A DNA stretch of 7,699 nt, from the NCBI GenBank assembly GCA_905480065.1, contig CAJQOV010000120.1, positions 1-7,699 on the forward strand, written 5' to 3'. Both the position numbers and the translations under genes were made by a program. The DNA is from an uncultured Gammaproteobacteria bacterium (GTDB lineage: Bacteria > Pseudomonadota > Gammaproteobacteria > UBA9214). Positions 1 to 5,353 of this stretch are shown in pieces (the first letter of the stretch is position 1; every line of letters starts with the position of its first letter). Under the pieces are notes generated by a model that saw only the letters and a list, made by a program, of their open reading frames with translations, searched no databases and was not told where the DNA came from.

Positions 1-12
1 CGACTGTTTCAG
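1..12 (+). ncRNA. rnpB: Possible 3' end of RNase P RNA (partial)
   Basis: Only a dozen bases precede the terminator, so this is a tentative call. The run CGACTGTTTCA resembles the 3' strand of helix P1 of bacterial type A RNase P RNA, which in E. coli ends in GGTCAGTTTCACC. In Pseudomonas, rnpB lies directly upstream of mraZ, so the position fits. The pairing 5' strand and the catalytic core would lie left of the window and cannot be seen. It could equally be the tail of another transcript. Confidence 0.3.
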
Positions 13-39
13 AAAAGGCCTGCCATGCAGGCCTTTTTT
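13..39 (+). terminator. Rho-independent terminator of the upstream transcript
   Basis: A perfect 11-bp stem (13-23 with 27-37, GGCCTGC core) closes a 3-base loop (CAT). The 3' arm runs into a tract of six T residues at 34-39. This is a textbook intrinsic terminator for a transcript entering from the left. The A4 run at the left foot of the stem would give a short U tract on the opposite strand, so weak bidirectional activity is possible. It insulates the mraZ operon from the upstream unit. Confidence 0.9.
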
Positions 40-90
40 ATGCGCGATGAAAAAGTGCCAGCTATCCGCCGGGTAGCAACGACTCGATTG

Positions 91-119
91 TTTTCAGGTG
101 GGACTGATCACTCTATATT
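91..119 (+). promoter_or_regulatory. Weak candidate sigma70 promoter in the leader
   Basis: TTTTCA (91-96) and TATATT (114-119) are separated by 17 bases, matching four of six and five of six consensus positions. AT-rich sequence follows. Such matches arise by chance in AT-rich DNA, so this is only a candidate distal promoter. It would give a leader of about 325 bases before mraZ. Confidence 0.2.
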
Positions 120-138
120 GATAAATATTCACTCAGAA

Positions 139-156
139 AACCCAACATATTGGGTT
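139..156. repeat. Perfect inverted repeat, possible operator
   Basis: AACCCAA (139-145) and TTGGGTT (150-156) form a perfect 7-bp inverted repeat around the 4-base centre CATA. Its midpoint at 147.5 is where a -35 element would be centred for the TATAAT at 168-173 with a 17-bp spacer, and no -35 hexamer is present there. As DNA it looks like a dimer binding site overlapping a promoter. As RNA it could form a small hairpin, but no T tract follows, so it is not a terminator. The binding protein is unknown. Confidence 0.35.
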
Positions 157-167
157 CAATATCTGGT

Positions 168-173
168 TATAAT
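168..173 (+). promoter_or_regulatory. Perfect -10 hexamer without a -35 element
   Basis: TATAAT at 168-173 is an exact sigma70 -10 match inside an AT-rich tract. The position for the -35 (145-150, ACATAT) does not resemble TTGACA and is occupied by the inverted repeat at 139-156. If real, the promoter would probably depend on an activator and start near 180. It could be chance. Confidence 0.25.
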
Positions 174-187
174 ATCCACTGGCGGCA

Positions 188-208
188 CCCGGAATAGCCG
201 GTTCCGGG
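188..208. repeat. GC-rich inverted repeat (hairpin) in the leader
   Basis: CCCGGAA (188-194) and TTCCGGG (202-208) form a perfect 7-bp stem with a 7-base loop. On the + strand it is followed by an A-rich run, not a T tract, and the - strand has none either. It does not qualify as an intrinsic terminator. It could be a leader RNA structure if transcription begins upstream near 126 or 180, or a protein site. No function is assigned. Confidence 0.35.
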
Positions 209-363
209 ATAAAAAATACCAAAAATAACCGGCATGCTGCCAATTTACAGTAGGTAATCCCGGCAACCTTTTGATTTCTAATTTGTATGTCTGTGGTCGT
301 ACGGCGTCAAATTGGGAAAATGAGCTAAGTTACTGTCCGGATAACGATTTTTCAAAATATTGC

Positions 364-392
364 TTGACGGATTCGACCTTCCTCCCTATAGT
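364..392 (+). promoter_or_regulatory. Main dcw operon promoter (Pmra-like, sigma70)
   Basis: TTGACG (364-369) and TATAGT (387-392) are separated by exactly 17 bases, each matching five of six consensus positions. Transcription should start at about 398-400. The MraZ-type repeats begin two to four bases later and the mraZ start is about 52 bases downstream. This is the best promoter in the window and equivalent in place to the E. coli mra promoter that drives the early dcw genes. No comparably convincing promoter was noticed further downstream, though I did not scan the coding regions exhaustively. Confidence 0.8.
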
Positions 393-401
393 GTCGCAAA
401 G

Positions 402-426
402 TGGGACTCAGTGGTGTTTTGTGGGT
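402..426 (+). promoter_or_regulatory. MraZ operator: three direct TGG-type repeats, 10-bp period
   Basis: TGGGA (402-406), TGGTG (412-416) and TGGGT (422-426) are direct repeats separated by 5-base spacers, so they recur once per helical turn. E. coli MraZ is known to bind tandem TGGGN repeats with 5-base spacers upstream of its own gene. The outer repeats fit TGGGN and the middle one has T at the fourth position. The array lies just downstream of the predicted transcription start, so bound MraZ would be expected to block promoter clearance and repress the operon that encodes it. Confidence 0.85.
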
Positions 427-439
427 TCCAAGGGAGAAA

Positions 440-446
440 AAGGGGG
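440..446 (+). promoter_or_regulatory. Shine-Dalgarno of mraZ, decides the TTG start
   Basis: AAGGGGG (440-446) is a purine-rich match to the anti-Shine-Dalgarno sequence, five bases before the TTG at 452. It supports that TTG over the in-frame GTG at 401, which has no ribosome site and overlaps the predicted transcription start and operator. Confidence 0.6.
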
Positions 447-451
447 CGGAA

Positions 452-904
452 TTGTTTAGAGGTGGTAGCGCGGTCAATCTGGATGCGAAGGGCCGCCTGG
501 CACTTCCCACCCGCTATCGGGGCGTCCTGACCGAGCGTTGCGAGGGTCGCGTCGTGGTGACCGTGCATGACGACCACTGCCTGATGATGTATCCACAGCC
601 GGACTGGGACGAGATTGAACGCAAGCTCGTTCGCCTGCCCAACCAGAACAAGCGCACCCGTACCCTGCAACGCATGTTCCTGGGTCATGCCACCGAACTC
701 GAAATGGACAAGAACGGCCGCGTGCTGTTGCCGCCGCGCCTGCGTGAGTTCGCCAGCCTCGGCAAGCGCGTGGTGCTGGTCGGGCTGGGCAACAAGTTTG
801 AAATCTGGAACGAAGAAGCGTGGGAGCAGGATTGCGCCGCATGGCTGGCGCGCAATGGTGATGAAGGCGATATGCCCGATTCGCTCGAATCGCTGACGCT
901 TTGA
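452..904 (+). CDS. mraZ: Transcriptional regulator MraZ
   Basis: This encodes a 150-residue MraZ, close to the 152 residues of E. coli. MraZ is a DNA-binding protein of the AbrB/SpoVT-like swapped-hairpin fold that forms a ring and represses the dcw operon. The two family DxxxR motifs are present: D11-AKG-R15 and D86-KNG-R90. The conserved stretches LFRGGSAVNLD at the start, LGHATE (77-82) and NKFEIW (114-119) are also visible. The start is the TTG at 452, because homologues begin at M-F-R-G, a Shine-Dalgarno precedes it, and the in-frame GTG at 401 would put the promoter's operator inside the gene. The three operator repeats upstream imply autoregulation. The gene ends with TGA immediately before rsmH in the same frame. 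Identity is certain; the exact start is very likely. Confidence 0.95.
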   Translation: MFRGGSAVNLDAKGRLALPTRYRGVLTERCEGRVVVTVHDDHCLMMYPQPDWDEIERKLVRLPNQNKRTRTLQRMFLGHATELEMDKNGRVLLPPRLREFASLGKRVVLVGLGNKFEIWNEEAWEQDCAAWLARNGDEGDMPDSLESLTL

Positions 905-910
905 TTGTTG

Positions 911-1846
911 GTGGAGAACGACTACACACACCAGCCAGTACTGCTTGACGAGGTGCTGGAAGCGCTGGCGGTGAAACCGGACGGTGTGTACGTGGATGGA
1001 ACCTTTGGTCGTGGTGGACATGCAGCGGCGATTCTCGCGCAGCTTGGACCGGGGGGGAGATTGCTGGCCATGGACAAGGATCCTGCGGCAGTGCAATCGG
1101 CCAGGGTGCAATTTGGTAAAGATCCTCGTTTTGAAATTGAGCAGGGTGCTTTCACAATGCTGAGTCAGTTGCTTGCACGGCGACAACTGCAGGGTCGGGT
1201 GGATGGTCTGTTACTGGACCTCGGTGTTTCCTCGCCACAGCTTGACGACCCGCAGCGCGGTTTCAGCTTCAGTGCAGATGGCCCGCTCGACATGCGCATG
1301 GATCCGGAATCCGGTATCAGCGCCGCGCAGTGGCTGCAGCAAGCGGATGTGCGCGAGATTGCAGATGTGCTGCGCCGTCTCGGTGAAGAACGTTTTGCCG
1401 GCCGCATCGCACGCGCCATCGTGGCGGCGCGAACCAGCGCGCCGCTGCAAACGACACGCCAGCTGTCCGAGCTGATCGAAACGACAGTGCCATTTCGTGA
1501 ACAGCACAAGCATCCCGCCACCCGCAGTTTCCTGGCGATTCGCATTTACATCAATCATGAGCTGGACGACGTGCGCGCCGTGCTGGAGCAGGTGCCGGAC
1601 GCGCTGGCGCCGCATGGCCGGCTGGCCGTGATCAGTTTCCATTCGCTGGAAGACCGCATCGTCAAGCGCTTCATTCGTAATGAGTACCGTGGCGAGCCCG
1701 CGTCGGTGCAGTTCCCGCTGGCCGGCATGGATTACCAGCCGCGCCTGCGCCCGCTGGGCAAGGCGATCCGTGCCGGCGAGGCGGAGCGGCAGCGCAACCC
1801 GCGTGCCCGTAGTGCGGTGCTGCGCGTGGCGGAGCGTTTGCAATGA
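911..1846 (+). CDS. rsmH: 16S rRNA (cytosine-1402 N4) methyltransferase RsmH (MraW)
   Basis: RsmH uses S-adenosylmethionine to methylate N4 of C1402 in the 16S rRNA decoding centre. The product is 311 residues from GTG 911 (E. coli 313). Family blocks are intact: DGTFGRGGH (29-37, SAM loop), MDKDP (54-58), DGLLLDLGVSSPQLDD (98-113), GPLDMRMD (124-131), KHPATR (200-205), SFHSLEDR (242-249) and the C-terminal NPRARS (296-301). There is no ATG at the start. TTG 905, TTG 908 and GTG 911 are all possible. I chose GTG because the next residues (ENDYTHQPVLLDE) align with the E. coli start ENYKHTTVLLDE and because GTG is the stronger initiator. No Shine-Dalgarno is visible, so initiation probably depends on ribosomes ending mraZ at 904. 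The end overlaps ftsL by ATGA. Function is certain; the start is uncertain by two codons. Confidence 0.95.
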   Translation: MENDYTHQPVLLDEVLEALAVKPDGVYVDGTFGRGGHAAAILAQLGPGGRLLAMDKDPAAVQSARVQFGKDPRFEIEQGAFTMLSQLLARRQLQGRVDGLLLDLGVSSPQLDDPQRGFSFSADGPLDMRMDPESGISAAQWLQQADVREIADVLRRLGEERFAGRIARAIVAARTSAPLQTTRQLSELIETTVPFREQHKHPATRSFLAIRIYINHELDDVRAVLEQVPDALAPHGRLAVISFHSLEDRIVKRFIRNEYRGEPASVQFPLAGMDYQPRLRPLGKAIRAGEAERQRNPRARSAVLRVAERLQ

Positions 1847-2112
1847 GCGCGCGCCCCGTGACTGCGCTGCTGCTGCTGGGACTGGTGGTCGCTTCTTCGG
1901 TGAGTGTGGTGTACGCCACGCACCAGGGCCGCAAGCTGTTTATCGAGCTGCAGTCGCTGGGCAAGGAGCGCGACAACATGGAGGTCGAGTGGGGCCAGCT
2001 GCAGCTGGAACAGGGCACGCTGACCACGCAGGGTCAGATCGAGAAGGCGGCGCGTGACCGGCTGGGCATGGAAAACCTGTCTGCTGACAACATGATGATC
2101 GTGAAACCATGA
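1843..2112 (+). CDS. ftsL: Cell division protein FtsL
   Basis: FtsL is a small bitopic inner-membrane protein that joins FtsB and FtsQ to activate the FtsW-FtsI septal synthase. The 89-residue product has a five-residue cytoplasmic tail (MSARP) and one transmembrane helix at about 6-25. A periplasmic coiled coil follows, with heptad-spaced L32, L39, M46, L53 and L60. The end AARDRLGMENLS (69-80) matches the family's conserved A..LGM element. It is shorter than E. coli FtsL (121), mainly at the cytoplasmic tail, as in other non-enteric gammaproteobacteria. The ATG overlaps the rsmH stop and GGAG at 1832-1835 may serve as ribosome site. Sequence conservation of FtsL is low, so topology plus position between rsmH and ftsI carry the call. 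Confidence 0.92.
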   Translation: MSARPVTALLLLGLVVASSVSVVYATHQGRKLFIELQSLGKERDNMEVEWGQLQLEQGTLTTQGQIEKAARDRLGMENLSADNMMIVKP

Positions 2113-3821
2113 GTAGCGAGCGCAGAAATCAGCAGTACCAGGGACGGCGCCTGTTCCTGCTGTTTTGCATGGGCATCGCTGCCATGGTGCTGGTATGGAA
2201 GGCGGTATGCCTGCAGGTGCTCGACAAGGAATTCCTGATGACGCAGGGACAGGCGCGTCATCTGCGCGTGGTTACCCTGCCGGCGCATCGCGGCATGATC
2301 CTGGATCGCAATGGTGAGCCGCTGGCGATCAGTACGCCGGTCGAGTCGGTGTGGGTGAACCCGCAGGAACTTGCCAGCGAGCAGCAACGCATCCCCGAGC
2401 TGTCGCGCCTGCTGGCACTGAAATCCGCCAGCGTGACGGCGCTGCTGGCGAGTCGCGCGGACCGTGAATTTCTCTATCTGAAACGTCATATCACACCGGC
2501 GCTGGCCGCGCAGGTCGAGGCGCTGGATATACCCGGGGTCTACCTGCAGCGCGAATACCGGCGCTATTACCCGGATGGTGAGGTGACGGCGCACGTGGTC
2601 GGCTTCACCAATGTTGATGACGTCGGCCAGGAAGGGCTGGAACTGGCCTACGAGGACTGGCTGAACGGCGAGCCCGGCGCCAAGCGCGTTATCAAGGACG
2701 GTAAGAGTCACATCATCGAGGACGTGGAGAGCATCAGCCGGCCAAATCCAGGCAAGGACCTGACGCTCAGTATCGACCGCCGTATCCAGTATATCGCCTA
2801 CCGTGAACTGGTTGCAGTGATGCAGGAATTCAAGGCGCGTGCCGCCTCGGCCGTGGTGCTGGACGTAAAGAGTGGCGAGGTGCTGGCCATGGTAAACCAG
2901 CCGTCCTACAACCCGAACAACCGCCAGCAACTGCAGCGCAGTGCCATGCGCAACCGTGCCATCACCGACGTGTTCGAACCGGGTTCCACCATGAAGCCAT
3001 TCGTGGTGTCGACCGCGCTGGAGAGCGGGCGTTACCAGCCGTCCACGCCGGTAGCTACCTCACCGGGCTGGATGCGGGTTGGCGTGAACACCGTGCGTGA
3101 CGTGCATGACTACGGCCAGCTCGATGTGACCGGTGTGCTGCGCAAGTCGAGCAATGTCGGCATCGCCAAGATCGCCCTGTCGCTGCCGGCGGAGAATATC
3201 TGGACGTCCCTGTCGGATGTCGGTTTCGGGGTGCAGACGTTCAGCGGTTTTCCGGGCGAGGCATCCGGTCTGCTGCCGCATTACAACGGCTGGAATGCGA
3301 TCGAGACCGCGACGATTGCCTTCGGCTATGGCATCTCCGTGACACCCCTGCAGCTGGCGCAGGCGTACGCCGTGCTGGCCGCCGATGGCATACGACGCTC
3401 GATTACCTTCCTGCATGGTGCAGCGCCGGCGCAGGAACACCGGGTGATGCCCGCGGCAGTGGCGCGCCAGGTGCGTGACATGCTGGAGCAGGCGGTGGGT
3501 CCGGACGGTACGGCGCCGGACGCTCGTATCACCGGCTTCCGCGTGGCGGGCAAGACCGGCACGGTGCACAAGTCGGTGGCCGGCGGCTACTCGGACAAGC
3601 AGTACCTGTCGGTGTTTGCCGGCATGGCGCCAGCCAGTGATCCACGCCTGGTGATGGTGGTGATGGTCGATGAACCTTCCGGCAGCAAGTATTACGGCGG
3701 ACAGGTTGCGGCGCCGGCGTTTTCACGCGTCATAGCGGGTGCGCTGCGGCTGCTGGCGGTGACGCCGGATGATGTTCCCTTGTTGCAGACGCGCAAGCCC
3801 GCAGGGGAGGAGCCGGCATGA
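2109..3821 (+). CDS. ftsI: Peptidoglycan D,D-transpeptidase FtsI (PBP3)
   Basis: FtsI is the septum-specific class B penicillin-binding protein. It crosslinks peptidoglycan made by FtsW at the division site. The product has 570 residues (E. coli 588). A transmembrane helix lies at about 15-37. The pedestal domain follows, with RGMILDRNGEPLA (61-73) and the RYYPDGEVTAHVVGFT block (from about 151). All transpeptidase motifs are present: S293-T-M-K296 with the acylated serine S293, S347-S-N349, and K482-T-G-T485. Downstream, KYYGGQVAAPAF is the usual C-terminal block. The start ATG overlaps the ftsL stop (ATGA) and homologues begin similarly. It acts in the periplasm with FtsL and is a target of beta-lactams such as aztreonam. 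No missing key residue was seen. Confidence 0.97.
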   Translation: MSSERRNQQYQGRRLFLLFCMGIAAMVLVWKAVCLQVLDKEFLMTQGQARHLRVVTLPAHRGMILDRNGEPLAISTPVESVWVNPQELASEQQRIPELSRLLALKSASVTALLASRADREFLYLKRHITPALAAQVEALDIPGVYLQREYRRYYPDGEVTAHVVGFTNVDDVGQEGLELAYEDWLNGEPGAKRVIKDGKSHIIEDVESISRPNPGKDLTLSIDRRIQYIAYRELVAVMQEFKARAASAVVLDVKSGEVLAMVNQPSYNPNNRQQLQRSAMRNRAITDVFEPGSTMKPFVVSTALESGRYQPSTPVATSPGWMRVGVNTVRDVHDYGQLDVTGVLRKSSNVGIAKIALSLPAENIWTSLSDVGFGVQTFSGFPGEASGLLPHYNGWNAIETATIAFGYGISVTPLQLAQAYAVLAADGIRRSITFLHGAAPAQEHRVMPAAVARQVRDMLEQAVGPDGTAPDARITGFRVAGKTGTVHKSVAGGYSDKQYLSVFAGMAPASDPRLVMVVMVDEPSGSKYYGGQVAAPAFSRVIAGALRLLAVTPDDVPLLQTRKPAGEEPA

Positions 3822-5353
3822 TGGCTGCCGAACGCATGCCGGTGCTGCATACGCTGGGGGGATTGCTGCAGGACTTCTGTGGCCCGGCAGTGCGCACGGA
3901 TGTGCAGATCAGCGGGCTCGCGCTGGACAGTCGCAAGGTACAGGCCGGTGACCTGTTTCTTGCGGTGTCCGGTACCCGCACCCACGGTCTGCAACACGCG
4001 CGCCAGGCCATTGCGCTGGGCGCGGTTGCCGTGGCCTGGGAGCCGGTCGCGGGCAACGGCGGACTCGCGGAAGCGGCGGCATTGCTGCCGGCGCCGGTGG
4101 TGGCGGTGCCCGGACTCGGGCAGGTGGTTGGCCTGATCGCGGACCGTTTCTACGGGCATCCGTCGCGTGGCCTGTTCATGATTGGCGTGACCGGCACCGA
4201 TGGCAAGACTTCCACCAGTCACTTTATCGCCCAGGCGCTGAACAGCGAGGATCGCCGTTGCGGACTGATCGGGACGCTCGGCAATGGCCTGTTCGGCGAG
4301 TTGTCCAGCGCCAGCAACACCACGCCGGATGCCTTGAGCATGCAGCAGTTGTTACTGGCCATGCAGCAGCAGGGCGCGCGCTGCGTAGTCTCGGAAGTTT
4401 CCTCGCACGCCATGGACCAGGGACGTGTCCGTGGCGTGACTTTTGATCTCGCCGTGCTGACCAATCTGTCGCGCGACCATCTCGATTATCACGGCACCGT
4501 CGAGGCGTACGCCGACGCCAAGCGCAAACTGTTCCATGCCGAAGGGCTGCGTTACGCGGTGATCAATGCCGATGACGCATTTGGCGCTGCCTTGCTCGGT
4601 GCGATTCCGCCGGGCGTGGCGCCGGTTGCCTACCGGCTCGAAAATGAACCGTTCCATACCCGTTATCCGGCGCAGTGGGTGATCGGCCGTAACCTGCGCA
4701 GCAATATGCAAGGCATGCAGTTCGAGGTGATTACCCCCTGGGGCAGTGGTGTACTGCGCTGTGGATTGCTGGGACGTTTCAATGCCAGCAACCTGCTGGC
4801 CGCGCTGTCCAGCCTGTGTGTGGCTGGCTTGCCGTTTGACGAGGCGCTGCAGCGTCTTTCCCGCACCCGCACCGTGGCAGGACGCATGGAGCGCTTCGAG
4901 CTGGGCGCCGGTCATGCACTGGCCGTGGTTGACTATGCCCACACTGCGGGTGCGCTGGAGGCGGCACTGAAATCCTTGCGTGCGCACTGCGCCGGCAAGC
5001 TGTGGTGTGTGTTTGGTGCCGGTGGTGACCGCGACCGCGGCAAGCGTCCGCTGATGGGCGTGGCGGCGGAAGGTTACGCCGACCGGCTGGTAGTGACCGA
5101 TGACAATCCGCGCAGTGAGGATCCGCAGCAGATCGTCGCCGATATCTGTGCCGGCATCCGTCAGCCCGGGCTTGTGCATATTGAACATGATCGGGCGCAC
5201 GCCATTGCCCACGCCCTGCGCAGTGCGAGCGCGGGTGACATCGTGCTGATCGCCGGCAAGGGACACGAAACCGTGCAGCAGATCGGCAACCGTTCGCTGC
5301 CGTTCAGTGATCGCGAGCGGGTACAGGCGCTGGCCCGGGAATGGGCGCAATGA
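3818..5353 (+). CDS. murE: UDP-MurNAc-L-Ala-D-Glu:meso-diaminopimelate ligase MurE
   Basis: MurE is a cytoplasmic ATP-dependent amide ligase that adds the third residue of the peptidoglycan stem peptide. The 511-residue product shows the three Mur ligase domains. The N-terminal substrate domain has LDSRKVQAGDLFLA. The ATP domain has the P-loop G126-TDGK130-T-S, TTPDALS, EVSSHAMDQ, and K235 in YADAKRKLF, the position carbamylated in the family. The C-terminal domain has GRMERF, GAGGDRDRGKRP, and D429-N-P-R432, which selects meso-diaminopimelate rather than lysine. AGKGHE follows near the end. Oddity: the motif usually read as DYAHTPD is D372-YAHT-A377-G378 here. ATGATG at 3818 offers two adjacent starts. 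The first overlaps the ftsI stop, with the Shine-Dalgarno GGGGAGGAG just upstream. Function is firm. Confidence 0.97.
   Translation: MMAAERMPVLHTLGGLLQDFCGPAVRTDVQISGLALDSRKVQAGDLFLAVSGTRTHGLQHARQAIALGAVAVAWEPVAGNGGLAEAAALLPAPVVAVPGLGQVVGLIADRFYGHPSRGLFMIGVTGTDGKTSTSHFIAQALNSEDRRCGLIGTLGNGLFGELSSASNTTPDALSMQQLLLAMQQQGARCVVSEVSSHAMDQGRVRGVTFDLAVLTNLSRDHLDYHGTVEAYADAKRKLFHAEGLRYAVINADDAFGAALLGAIPPGVAPVAYRLENEPFHTRYPAQWVIGRNLRSNMQGMQFEVITPWGSGVLRCGLLGRFNASNLLAALSSLCVAGLPFDEALQRLSRTRTVAGRMERFELGAGHALAVVDYAHTAGALEAALKSLRAHCAGKLWCVFGAGGDRDRGKRPLMGVAAEGYADRLVVTDDNPRSEDPQQIVADICAGIRQPGLVHIEHDRAHAIAHALRSASAGDIVLIAGKGHETVQQIGNRSLPFSDRERVQALAREWAQ

Larger units (their letters stand above)
41..363. other. 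Gene-free leader upstream of the dcw operon promoter
   Basis: I see no convincing gene here. The short open frames lack family resemblance and ribosome sites. Base composition differs sharply from the genes: 121-180 has only 18 G or C in 60 bases, whereas the coding regions are clearly GC-rich. It contains a 7-bp perfect inverted repeat (139-156), a TATAAT hexamer (168-173), a weaker promoter-like pair (91-119), a 7-bp GC-rich hairpin (188-208), and a near-repeat of AAAAATACC and AAAAATAACC at 212-230. Length and composition suggest regulatory DNA, possibly with distal promoters for the dcw operon, but this is inference. Confidence 0.6.

Noticed and set aside
99..103. Extra TGGGA sites at 99-103 and 313-317 as further MraZ boxes
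   Set aside because: They are isolated pentamers without 10-bp spaced partners, which is expected by chance.
188..208. GC-rich hairpin as an intrinsic terminator
   Set aside because: No T tract follows the stem on either strand.
25..228. Small + strand open frame in the leader
   Set aside because: It begins inside the terminator hairpin, has no ribosome site and no recognisable similarity, and crosses the inverted repeats.
271..459. 62-residue + strand open frame running into mraZ
   Set aside because: It starts at TTG without a ribosome site, spans the main promoter and operator, and overlaps the mraZ start in another frame.
386..1186. Long - strand open frame opposite mraZ and rsmH
   Set aside because: It lies antisense to two recognisable conserved genes, its product has no recognisable domain, and such frames are expected opposite GC-rich codon-biased genes.
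2034..2930. 298-residue - strand open frame opposite ftsI
   Set aside because: Antisense shadow of ftsI; no family resemblance and no promoter or ribosome site of its own.
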